This document shows positions 55,280 to 64,000 of a stretch of 64,000 nt of DNA, one piece after another. The position numbers and the translations under genes were made by a program. This DNA is from Schizosaccharomyces osmophilus (taxonomy: Eukaryota > Ascomycota > Schizosaccharomycetes > Schizosaccharomycetales > Schizosaccharomycetaceae). The stretch is from assembly GCF_027921745.1 (NCBI RefSeq), contig NC_079238.1, positions 1,922,001 to 1,986,000 on the forward strand, read 5' to 3'. Numbering within the stretch: position 1 is the first letter of the stretch; every line of letters begins with the position of its first letter. The notes beneath the pieces are model-generated. The model was given only the letters and a program-made list of their open reading frames with translations, had not been told where the DNA came from and did no database searches.

Positions 55280-55313
55280 AATTATTCATAACAAATAAAA
55301 GTATTGATTGCAC

Positions 55314-56290
55314 TTAAAGTCGAACTCGACTTCTTTCATAAGCTGATGTTAAAGAAACAGTGCCAGAACCTCTACGGAAATAAACGTAAAGCATAATAGC
55401 AGACAGTAAACTCAAAGAATACCTAAGTTTCGTTAGTAATATAATTCTTTTAAAACCCCAGTGTATAAATACCAAGTAATAATATATTCTGTATGTCGAT
55501 TAAAGATTTCGACACGAGGAGGATGACCCAAAGGAATGCCTTTTTGTATCATTGTAGCTTCTTCAAAACGGGAAAGCTCGGGTCCTAATTGAGTGACTAA
55601 AATAGGAAGGGTATTTTTAAGACCTGCAAATTCGTGAACGTCTAAAAAGAAAAAGGAGCCTGTGGATGGGTCATTGTTCATCATGAGCTTTGGTTTTTCG
55701 GTATGCTTTCTCAATAATCCCTCAATTTGTACTGTATTAGTGGGTACGGAAGTGCTATCTCGAAGAGATGGATCACCTAAAGACCTGGAAATCCAACCCC
55801 GGTTCACCAAAATACGACGGCCATCTTCGAGAACAAACGGGGTGACTACATGAAATCCTGGACTTCCATCCTTCGTCCTTGGGCCAACAAGCATTTCTTG
55901 ATCATTACAAAATGTACCTTTGAGAGCAAGTTTGGTCCACTCCTTGTCTTGGATATCGTTTTCTCTGGAAAATGTTTTGTTAGTGACACTTATTAATTAC
56001 ATAGAGAAGTCTAAAAACACGTACTGTAGATTTGAGGGAAGGGGTACAGGATTTTGTTTCAGTTTGTCTGTCAAAGTATCAATGATGCCAACTTTCCATT
56101 CGCGGCGCTTTACCTGCCAAGTACCTAATCCAAAACAAATGATAGGCACAGCAGTCAAAAGACCAACGATGAAGTTGTTTTTCTTAGGGGCAACAGAGGT
56201 AGCCTCGATTGTCCCTATCGATCGAAAAATTGGCGATTGAAACCTTGCCTTAAAAAAAGGAAGCGTTTTCGGTAATCTTTTCCAAATCAT
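55314..56290 (-). CDS. shy1: Shy1/SURF1 cytochrome c oxidase assembly factor, 3 exons
   Basis: Exons (minus) 56025-56290, 55473-55964 and 55314-55422; introns of 60 and 50 nt. The 288-residue protein has a mitochondrial presequence ([19 protein letters not shown]), a first membrane helix near 39-56 ([20 protein letters not shown]), the SURF1 blocks [12 protein letters not shown] and MLVGPR, then ILVNRGWI, and a second membrane helix. The last helix ([20 protein letters not shown]) is only seen after the third exon is joined with donor GTATTT and branch TTACTAAC; an unspliced reading ends short without it. It helps insert heme a into Cox1. A 5'-UTR intron (56296-56359, GTAAGT, CTAAT, ATAG) probably precedes the start. 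Its stop is 34 bp from that of arm1. Confidence 0.92.
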
Positions 56291-57107
56291 TCCAACTATG
56301 TATTAGAGAAAACCATAGACTTTTTTAAATATAGATCATCGTTTGCCAAGGACACTTACCTGAACGAGAATAAACACTATACACTTGTCAATAGTAAGTA
56401 GGATATCTTTTGTGAAAAATAAATTGATGCTTAAAGCTAAAGGAAATTTCAATTGAAAAGGGCTGAAGGGGAAATCGATGTTTGGAAATAGCGATGAAAA
56501 AGAGTTATGATGGTTTCCTTTCAAACTTCTATGGTGGAAGACTTGTGACACACGGTGAGTTGTAGGCGAATTCCATCGGTCGTTTGGCATAGTTTTCTAC
56601 TAAAAATTTGTTTATATTTTATTTTCTTTTCTAGTAAAAAACCATGAAAACTCGGTGATTTTTTGAATGGTCATTTGGCTAAACACAAGAAACCATATTT
56701 CATGAAGCTTTCGTCTAAATGTAAACGCTTTATAGCCGAGGTACCTGGAAACAATGTATAAGCAGAATCAAAAGTGTATACCGAACCTTTTCCTATCCTA
56801 AGGAATTTCCTAAATGAATATCTGATTGAGTATAAAGCCTCTTGAAGCTTTTTTATTTTTTATTTTCGGAACCCAGTCTGACAAAGGTTTCGGTGTGATT
56901 TCATCAACTCAAAGATTTAGGGTTACTTGAGATAATTCTATTAGCTGCAAATCATTTCGACCATATACGCTCTAAGAATTGCCTTCATAAACACAAAAAC
57001 GAGCACAAAGACTATGGATAATGACAAAATGACAAATACAATGATCCTTACCAGTCTTTTCCATGATTTAAGTTATATTTTCTATTCTACCAACCCTTTC
57101 AAGTCAA

Positions 57108-57179
57108 GCCCTTATGGCTTAGTGGTACAGCATCGCACTTGTAATGCGAAGATCCTCGGTTCGATTCCGAGTGAGGGCA
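57108..57179 (+). tRNA. tRNA-Thr (anticodon UGU)
   Basis: A 72-nt intronless tRNA. The acceptor GCCCTTA pairs with TGAGGGC, the anticodon stem TCGCA/TGCGA encloses the loop CTTGTAA with anticodon TGT, and the T stem CTCGG/CCGAG encloses TTCGATT. The D-arm contains GCTTAGTGGTACAGC. The discriminator is A. T-rich sequence follows about 20 nt later and can serve as the Pol III terminator. It decodes ACA threonine codons. Confidence 0.96.
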
Positions 57180-57224
57180 TCTTATTACAAAGAAAGACTT
57201 TTTGTCTTTTAATTGTTGGAAATG

Positions 57225-57225
<1 letters not shown>

Positions 57226-57257
<32 letters not shown>
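57226..57257 (+). repeat. Poly(T) tract, about 32 nt
   Basis: An uninterrupted run of about 32 T, some 47 nt after the tRNA-Thr gene. Exact length may be a sequencing estimate. Confidence 0.9.
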
Positions 57258-57261
<4 letters not shown>

Positions 57262-57677
57262 GACTTGGAAGATTTTGAGTACAAATGATGCATTCAGGTC
57301 AAAAAGAAAATCTGATGCCTGCATACTTTTTGTTGGTCTATTTATACAATTTGTTTACATGGGTATGGTGTATAGAGGCCATGAGGTTGGCTCTTCTGGG
57401 TACTTTTAATTTAAAAGTAGATACATCACTACTAATAGCTTATTTCTCATTTATTCTTTGGATCGTATAATTGTCTCATACATTGTCAAAAGTTAAAAAA
57501 AAAAAAAAACACTGCCAGCACCACAGCTATATTTAATTATTTAAACACTTCCTCCACCAAATCTTCGAGTTTTAGGATACACGGTATTTGCTATAAATAT
57601 GATAAAAAATTTCTATAAAAACTGCTTGTGTATTAAAATGTACAAAATTTCATTAAACCGTCATTGTTTGTCTAGGT

Positions 57678-57738
57678 ACGCGTCTCCATATGAAGACAGA
57701 GACGCGTCAGCTTAAGTTGCCCTTTACCAAACACGCGT
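57678..57738. promoter_or_regulatory. Three MluI cell-cycle boxes upstream of pht1
   Basis: ACGCGT occurs at 57678-57683, 57702-57707 and 57733-57738, within 61 bp and 41-101 bp before the pht1 ATG. ACGCGT is the core of MCB elements bound by the MBF complex (Cdc10-Res1/Res2) at G1/S genes in fission yeast. Three copies so close together are unlikely by chance in AT-rich DNA. Confidence 0.75.
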
Positions 57739-57778
57739 ATCATAACGCAAAACTCCCAATTGCTTTCAATTTTTAAAA

Positions 57779-58204
57779 ATGCTGTCTGGAGGGGGAAAAG
57801 GAAAACATGTTGGAGGAAAAGGAGGATCCAAAGTTGGCGAACGCGGACAAATGTCCCATTCAGCGCGAGCTGGACTCCAATTTCCAGTTGGACGTGTAAG
57901 GAGATTTCTTAAGGCTAAAACTCAAAATAATATGCGCGTCGGTGCGAAAAGTGCCGTATACAGTGCTGCTGTCTTGGAATACTTGACCGCTGAAGTTTTG
58001 GAATTGGCTGGCAATGCGGCCAAAGACTTAAAAGTCAAGCGTATCACTCCTAGACACTTGCAATTGGCCATCCGTGGAGATGAAGAATTGGATACCTTAA
58101 TTCGTGCTACTATTGCTGGTGGTGGTGTTTTGCCGCACATCAATAAACAATTGTTGATCCGTACGAAGGAAAAGTACCCCGAAGAAGAAGAAGAAGTTAT
58201 CTAA
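57779..58204 (+). CDS. pht1: Histone variant H2A.Z
   Basis: A 141-residue intronless histone. The H2A fold runs from about residue 25 ([20 protein letters not shown]) to 122; the H2A.Z-specific features are the N-terminal Gly/Lys-rich tail ([15 protein letters not shown]), the extended acidic patch GDEELDTLI and the conserved IKATIAGGG-like [13 protein letters not shown]. It ends in [13 protein letters not shown]2A.Z is placed by SWR1 at promoter-flanking nucleosomes and affects silencing and chromosome segregation. It lacks the canonical histone AACCCT box but has three MluI boxes upstream. It is convergent with cdc2, the S. pombe arrangement as I recall. Confidence 0.96.
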   Translation: MLSGGGKGKHVGGKGGSKVGERGQMSHSARAGLQFPVGRVRRFLKAKTQNNMRVGAKSAVYSAAVLEYLTAEVLELAGNAAKDLKVKRITPRHLQLAIRGDEELDTLIRATIAGGGVLPHINKQLLIRTKEKYPEEEEEVI

Positions 58205-59171
58205 TGGTTTTCATCGTCATAAGCATTGTATAATTGATCTGTACATATGATTTCGGTGGATGCTTATCTTCTTTAAATCTAATTATTGAATATGTCAACC
58301 TTTTTCTACGACGTACGCCATCCCTTTCACGTTTCATACACTTGGACTCTTATGTATATATAGGACTTTTGGAAGAAGCTTCCTTGAGTTAATTTTGGTA
58401 TTTTCAATAACTGTGCAATCCTCTTTGGAAGCCCTCTACTCTTTTTAATGAGTTCAGATAGTTTCTTTGTATCAGCCATTCCTAACACACATATATTTTT
58501 CTTCTTGTTGCCCGTACTTGAACTATTTTTTTAATGTATACTTGGTTGCAATACATTATGTACGACTCAAGAGTGAGCTGTATACGAAAAGTTGGCTCAG
58601 TGTTTTCAATTGCCTGCTCCATCTCCGTGCGAAATGCAATGTTTCGTCGGTTTGGAAAGACCATTGTACAATTAATATATTTTTATTGAATAAAAAAAGG
58701 AATAGATTTATTACTAATCAATAAAGGAAGGACATAGGTAAATGAACTTAGACGTTCCTAAAGATTAAGTATAGACTCGTATAAAGATAAAAAGATGGTA
58801 TATAAACGATAGTATGAAAGACGAGGAAAATAATAAAAGCACAAAGATTGAGATTTACAGAAAGGCCATACGATTTATCCCATTAGTGAATGGTGAGTTT
58901 GACCTAGTATATCCAAGTATGATACTCCTTACAAGGTATGAGAATGTAATAAGTCGTTTAGCGCATTCTGTGTCAGTAACAGGACCATGTAGTCAGTCAA
59001 ACGCCTGACGACTTCAATAGCACGATAAAAACATAGTCCAGAAATAAAATGAGGGTTAAATACGAGTTATCATATATAAAAAAACCTTAGATCCGCATAC
59101 GTATAATAATAGCCGGTAATAATGAGATATATATAGAATGCATAAGAAAATGACAGTACAGCATCTAACTC
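58205..59171. other. Convergent intergenic region pht1 / cdc2
   Basis: About 970 bp of AT-rich 3' flanking sequence. Small open frames at 58467-58724 and 58814-59008 show no protein character I recognise. No RNA gene seen. Confidence 0.5.
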
Positions 59172-60356
59172 TCACACAAAAGTCTCTCCATATTCTCGTA
59201 AATATGGCTGCTGCAGAGCTCTCTTAGCACTGATTCGATGGGCCGGATCGTAAACAAGCATAGCCTAAAATATTCGTTAGTGTCCAAACTTAGATGGATG
59301 ACAACAGCAGTTGGGAAGCTACTTACCGAAAGCAACTCGATTGCAGTTTCTTCGCCGTTAGGTATAACTCTATGAAGATCTACGCGCTTCCAACGAGGAA
59401 AGGTAGATTTGTAATCCTGTAAAAGCGTAACGCCCGGCCACACTTCTTCGTTTGGAGTTCCCAAGACCTGGAAGATTTTAAAAATCTCATCAATTTCAGA
59501 GTCACCCGGAAACAATGGTGTACGGCGGATCATTTCAGCAAATATGCAACCAACACTCCATATGTCAACACCGGTGGAGTAATGTCGAGATCCTAAAAGA
59601 ACTTCTGGAGCTCGATACCACAATGTAACAATCTGATTTAGTTAGTTATTATCAAACTAAATTTGATAAGACATACCTCATGTGTATAGTTACGTAAAGG
59701 TACACCAAAAGACCTAGCAAGACCAAAATCCGCTAATTTGAGATTTCCTTCTTTGTCAATTAATAGATTCTGAGGCTTCAAATCTCGATGAATGATTCTC
59801 CGGGAATGACAAAAGTTGACACCGTTCACTAATTGATATGCAAATTTTTGAACTAGTCTTGGGTCTAGTGCAGATGCTCCGGTTTCTGATATCCTATCCA
59901 TGTACTTTTTCAAATCCATATCTAAAAACTCGAATACCAAGTATAGTTTGGATTCAGCATGCAAGATGTCTAAAAGACTGTATAAATTGTTAATATTTAG
60001 ATAAAATAAAGCGCTAGATCAAAAGAGGAAAGCAACGTCTTCGTGGATCCTCGCTAGTTTTCTATTTTCTTACCGAACACAATTTGAGCGATTACTTTCA
60101 TCGTTCACCTCCTTTAGTAATGAAATTTCCCGAATAGCTGTACTCGGAACTCCTTCGGACTCGTCTTCCAGGCGTATTTTTTTCATAGCGACGATGCGTC
60201 CCGAAGACTTGTGTTTCGCTTTATAAACAACACCGTAGGTTCCTAGCAAAACATTAGTAAGAAAAGTTCATCAAGTGCTGTAAAAGATGTTTCCTCTTTC
60301 TTTAAGAAACCGATTTTACCTTCACCAATCTTTTCTACTTTTACATAGTTATCCAT
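59172..60356 (-). CDS. cdc2: Cyclin-dependent kinase Cdc2 (Cdk1), 5 exons
   Basis: Exons (minus) 60320-60356, 60074-60242, 59677-59977, 59327-59632 and 59172-59264; four introns of 44 to 96 nt, matching the four introns known in S. pombe cdc2. The 301-residue kinase reads [19 protein letters not shown], with the inhibitory Thr14-Tyr15 pair of the Wee1/Cdc25 switch, the cyclin-binding helix [20 protein letters not shown] catalytic loop, DFG in [12 protein letters not shown], activation-loop Thr in [15 protein letters not shown], and the C-terminal [10 protein letters not shown]. The first exon is only 37 nt. It drives G1/S and G2/M with its cyclins and is regulated after translation. Confidence 0.98.
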
Positions 60357-61231
60357 CTTGGGGAAGACGAAAAAGAAGGTAAAACAAACTTTTAAGCCAA
60401 ATAGCTATTGGTACACTTTTTTTTGGTAGTTTCCAAAGGGTATTTGGTATGTGTTGTGGAGTAGCTGAACCACTACAATAACATTACTCAGGACGAAAAA
60501 ATAGAAGGAACAAAGAAGCAACACTGAGGATTTATTGGAATAATATAAGCAACCAAAAGTATTCGTTGCCAAATATTTCATTCATAACACTAAAGTATAA
60601 ACAAGAAGGAATAATTTTATCAAGAAAGCAGGAAATCCTGTATGGAGTCCGTAGAATTGAAACTGAAGAACAATAGAGACAAAGAAATTAAACGGATACA
60701 TGGCTTAAATTTCTATTTACATTTTGAATAAGCAAATTAAAGGAACATGAAAATGAATGCAATGAAGAAATAGTTATACAGAAGCAAGTAAACGTAAATG
60801 AAGAGCTCTATGAATCAATTAGACGATATCGAAAACCAAGGCAGTAAAAGAATTGAAAGGGAGCAATTGAAAACAACCCAACGTAGAGAATTGACGAGAG
60901 TGAATGCTACTTGTCTGCTAGAATGATATTTGTTCTCTTTATTTCGAGCTAAACTGCTATGTTGACTATATTGACAAAACCTGGTAAAAAAGAAAAGCAT
61001 AAAGATTCAAGTTTGTTTACATCACCGATGATTTATCAAAGGCTTTTAAATTCTTCACCTTCATAGACGATGAAGAAAAAAATGTTTTTTTTGTTTCGGT
61101 TTTTGTTTTTTGAATTGCAAACATCAAACATGGTGAAAGAGTCACATTATCCTCGGATATTTCATCTCGCAAATACATTAAATAGCATGATAAGTTTGTA
61201 AAAGGAGAAGACTTCTTCATGTAACAATAAA
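60357..61231. other. Intergenic region cdc2 promoter / WW gene 3' side
   Basis: About 875 bp of AT-rich sequence. No element stands out; nothing recognised. Confidence 0.5.
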
Positions 61232-61903
61232 TTAAAAGAAGCCACCACCACCATCAAAGTCATTATTGCCAAAATCACCACCTCCATTAAAGTCACCACC
61301 GTCACCGCCGTAACCATCATCTCCATAATAATTATTCTCTACAACGGTATTATCATTATCATGATCAAAAACATCGTCGAAAGCATGCATTGCTAAACCA
61401 CCAGCGGCCATTCCTCCGAGACCTGTCATTAAGGGATTGGATAATAGACCGCCGCCTCCTCCAAATCTGCTAGGACGGCTAGCATTTCCACCAGCGGGAG
61501 CATAGCCATATCCTGGGCCAGGAGGACCAGCAGGATAACCAGAGCCTCCGCCGTAAGGAGGATATCCTCCATATCCAGGCTGGCCACCGTATGAAGGTTG
61601 TTGGTTACTGCCTCCGTGATGTAAACGGCTAAAAATTCCTCTATCTCCTGAACCACCAGCAGCAGCAGCAGGGGTAGGAGAAGGGCCTCCGGCAGTATGA
61701 TTAGTGTAAGGTGGAGGGGGTTCTGTTGAAGGAGCAGAGTGTTCTTTGCTAGGAGGAGGAGGAATGCTCAAGTTGGGTACTGGGCAATCCCATTGAGGCT
61801 GAGGTTTTGAGGACTTTTCGTTAACATAAAAGTAACGTTCATAGCGAGGATCCCATTGCGCAACCCAACCATCAGGTAATCCTTGACGAGTTTGGTAAGC
61901 CAT
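61232..61903 (-). CDS. WW-domain protein with Gly/Pro-rich tail
   Basis: A 223-residue intronless protein starting at the ATG giving [13 protein letters not shown]; upstream in-frame codons lack an ATG. Residues 8-45 are a WW domain ([20 protein letters not shown] ... PQPQWDCP) with both tryptophans. The middle is Pro/Gly/Tyr-rich with PPPP and repeated GYGG-like units ([17 protein letters not shown]), followed by a short hydrophobic segment ([18 protein letters not shown]) of the kind seen in glycine-rich scaffold proteins. The tail is Asp/Asn/Gly-rich ([15 protein letters not shown]). It resembles budding yeast Wwm1, which binds metacaspase; function here is not known. It sits between cdc2 and the CDC50-type gene as in S. 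pombe. Confidence 0.86.
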   Translation of the reverse strand: MAYQTRQGLPDGWVAQWDPRYERYFYVNEKSSKPQPQWDCPVPNLSIPPPPSKEHSAPSTEPPPPYTNHTAGGPSPTPAAAAGGSGDRGIFSRLHHGGSNQQPSYGGQPGYGGYPPYGGGSGYPAGPPGPGYGYAPAGGNASRPSRFGGGGGLLSNPLMTGLGGMAAGGLAMHAFDDVFDHDNDNTVVENNYYGDDGYGGDGGDFNGGGDFGNNDFDGGGGFF

Positions 61904-62811
61904 TTTGTATCTAGCTGTACTAGTGTGTATATGCGAAATGGACAACTAGAAAGAGTATAATTTCAAAAAGGGAAAAATTACAAAGGACAAGACAAGAGGT
62001 GCTTTTAAAGACAATGAAGTAAAGGAACCCTTTTAGTCAGATTAAACAAAGGCCAAAGTCAAAGTAAAACACGTAAACACGTTCTTAAGTTAAATAATTG
62101 AATAAAACAAGTCCTGACAATTCACAACTTTGTAGACTTGATGTTGGGAATTGGCAGTATGAGAGATTCCAGTCGAATGTCTACCTCACCATTATCGAAT
62201 ATTAGTATTATATAAGTATATTGCTAATTAGGTGCCACTCTACCATACAAAGCAATTTTTTTTTTTTTTTAATTTACAAATAGGATTCCTTTTTTATAAA
62301 AAAATTTCTTCCTCCATTTGTTTTTCTGATGATCGTTTACCGGCCGTTTTCCTTCCTTTTGGAGAGATGTTAAATGACTTTCGTGAGCCGAATCTCCACT
62401 GTCGAATAGACCAAAGCAGCTAAAGTAGTATGGACCTAAAAAAATTATAAAAGACAATGCAAAATTTCGAAGCAACTTCTTAAAGAAGGCCCTTCGACCT
62501 TCACCCTAAGGGCCATTTGCCAATGCAAGCACGTAGCCGATTCAAACCATCAATGCCATCCGTTGCTTATTAGAAGTACACTAATTAAGAAAATAAGTTT
62601 TTCACTTGATCGTCTCAATACTCTTCCTAATGATGTTTTTTGTTTTTCACCTTCTTGTTTACACATTATTTTGTCATAGATGTTACTTGAGAAAAGTAGC
62701 AGTTAAAGTAGCATTGCGATGAGGATGTAAGGTTACTTTCTACTACCATACATTGTAAACAGGGCACTCGATTCTTGATTACATATCAATTCTAGTTGTC
62801 TTTGAGCTATA
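61904..62811. other. Divergent region WW gene / ivn1
   Basis: About 900 bp of AT-rich sequence. Open frames near 62232-62475 look spurious. Nothing recognised. Confidence 0.5.
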
Positions 62812-64000
62812 ATGAGTAGCAGCTCAACCGTTACGAAAAAAAAGGGCACGAAGCTAAAGCGGCCGTATGTAAATTAACGATTTTGCGGAATGACAAGTTA
62901 ACATCATTGGATTAGTGATAAATCGCGTTTCGTACAGCAGACTCTTCCTGCTTGGCAATTTATCTTTACGCCATGGTCTGTTCTTCCTTTGCTATTTGTA
63001 TTGGGGGTCATATTTGCTCCTCTGGGTGGAGCAATGTACGTAGCTAGTCAACGGGTATGTTTTGTTATAAAATTCACGCTTGAAAGTAATGTGCATCTTA
63101 AAAGTACAGTACAAGTATTTTGTGGATTTCATTTACGATTACCGAGTTCCTTTTTGTTTAACAACATTGCTAGGTACGAGAAGTAAGGCTTGACTATACG
63201 AATTGCTTAAATGCTGGTACTACTTTTACGGACGTACCTGAAAAGAATATTGTGTATCAAATGAGTGAATATAATAATGTGTCTGCTAAATGGAAGTCAG
63301 AAAATGATCATTGCTATATACGTTTTAAAATCCCAGAAAAATTGGGTGCTCCATTGTATTCCTTTTATCGCTTGACAAATTTCTATCAGAACCATCGTCG
63401 GTATACTGCAAGCGTTGATGTTCTTCAGCTCCGTGGTGAAGCAAGGACAGCGGAAGAGATTGAAGTAGGCGAATGTAGCCCATTAACTCTTAATGAAAAC
63501 AGAAAACCATATTATCCTTGTGGTTTAATAGCCAATTCATTATTTAATGATACTTTTTCATCGCTCATTCGCTACGATTCGTGGGATAGCACGAATTTGT
63601 TGGATGTTTACCAAATGACTTCAAACGGAACAGCCTGGCCGGAGGATAAAGAGCGTTATATGAAGACCAGCTACAACGCTTCCGACGTTGTCCCGCCTCC
63701 AAATTGGTCCCAGAAATATCCTGATGGATACAACGACGAAAATTTCCCTGATATATCCGCCTGGGATGAATTGCAGGTATGGATGAGAATAGCAGCTCTT
63801 CCGACTTTTAGTAAGCTTTCAAAGAAAAATTCCACGGAAGAATTGGAACCTGGTATTTATGAAGTTGATATAGGTTACAATTTCCCTGTAACCGAATTCG
63901 GAGGCACCAAGTCCTTTATGCTTTCTACAACTACCGCCATAGGTGGTAAGAACTACTTCTTAGGGATCATGTATATGGTAATTGCTGGCCTAAACATTGC
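62812..64000 (+). CDS. ivn1: CDC50/LEM3-family flippase subunit, 3 exons, partial
   Basis: Exons 62812-62864, 62916-63054 and 63174 to the window end; introns of 51 and 119 nt. The third exon is open to the last base, so the gene is truncated by the window. The N-terminus reads MSSSSTVTKKKGTKLKRPDK, then RFVQQTLPAWQFIFTPWSVL and the first membrane helix LPLLFVLGVIFAPLGGAMYV, and the exoplasmic domain with the family motifs VRLDYTNC, YYPCGLIANSLFNDTF (N-glycosylation sites), and VGYNFPV-like IGYNFPVTEFGGTKSFMLS. The second helix starts at the edge (LGIMYMVIAGLNI). CDC50 proteins partner P4-ATPases that flip phosphatidylserine or phosphatidylethanolamine in the secretory pathway. The symbol follows the S. 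pombe neighbour of cdc2, from memory; family assignment is firm. Confidence 0.93.

Larger units (their letters stand above)
56291..57778. other. Region shy1 upstream to pht1, with one tRNA gene
   Basis: About 1.5 kb. It holds a likely 5'-UTR intron of shy1 (56296-56359), the tRNA-Thr gene, a T(32) tract at 57226-57257 and three MluI boxes before pht1. A minus-strand frame at 56336-56590 is explained by the leader region, since the following splice would be out of frame. No further gene recognised. Confidence 0.55.

Noticed and set aside
56336-56590. 84-aa minus-strand frame upstream of shy1
   Set aside because: It ends at a good GTAAGT donor, but joining to the following acceptor is out of frame with shy1. 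The splice is better explained as a 5'-UTR intron.
58467-59008. Two small plus-strand frames between pht1 and cdc2
   Set aside because: AT-rich chance frames in overlapping 3' UTR space.

Overview
The window is eukaryotic nuclear DNA from a fission yeast (genus Schizosaccharomyces). Genes are dense and about half carry introns. Most introns are 40 to 130 nt, with GTATGT/GTAAGT-like donors, CTAAY-type branch sites and nearby AG acceptors, as in fission yeast. Encoded proteins match S. pombe proteins almost one for one (Sua1, Uds1, Ask1, Rpl26, Isp4, Atf1, Fic1, Mbf1, Rfc5, Rvb2, Jmj3, Yme2, Ucp8, Arm1, Shy1, H2A.Z, Cdc2). Protein lengths and intergenic sequence suggest a relative such as S. 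octosporus, S. cryophilus or S. osmophilus rather than S. pombe itself, but I cannot fix the species by eye. Orthologue names and gene-order comparisons are from memory.

Layout. Bases 1-11 kb: a partial Tma46/ZC3H15 gene, ATP sulfurylase (sua1), the TIM23 subunit mgr2, coiled-coil uds1, meiotic meu25, DASH subunit ask1 and Pga2. 11-21 kb: App1 phosphatase, rpl26, the oligopeptide transporter isp4 behind a 1.9 kb upstream region, and the stress bZIP factor atf1. 21-51 kb: a run that follows one S. pombe chromosome II segment gene by gene: fic1, mbf1, Iml2-like, nsa1, rfc5, yhm2, a triose-phosphate-type transporter, EMC7, lin1, rvb2, jmj3, mitochondrial bL36 (rtc6), yme2, apc15, rpl43 and ucp8. 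51-57 kb: a small unknown gene, NatB subunit arm1, shy1, and tRNA-Thr(UGU). 57-64 kb: H2A.Z (pht1), cdc2, a WW-domain protein and a CDC50-family flippase subunit cut by the window end.

The genes are housekeeping and cell-cycle genes, each with its own promoter, not operons. Several share divergent promoter regions (tma46/sua1, meu25/ask1, atf1/fic1, mbf1/iml2, nsa1/rfc5, emc7/lin1, jmj3/rtc6, apc15/rpl43, small ORF/arm1, WW/ivn1). Others converge tightly: arm1 and shy1 stop codons are 34 bp apart. Regulatory signals visible include HomolD boxes at both ribosomal protein genes, three MluI (ACGCGT) boxes before pht1, a perfect CRE between mbf1 and the Iml2-like gene, GATA-like motifs before isp4, and forkhead-type sites before uds1 and meu25.

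I found no transposon, LTR, CRISPR, virus-like element or foreign island, and no strong evidence of a new multi-gene system. The more unusual items are small: a possible structured RNA between jmj3 and rtc6, a 23-bp perfect palindrome before apc15, a decayed tRNA-like sequence, a Jmj3 with a degenerate iron-binding motif, very small or hidden terminal exons in ucp8 and shy1, and a divergent small ORF beside arm1.
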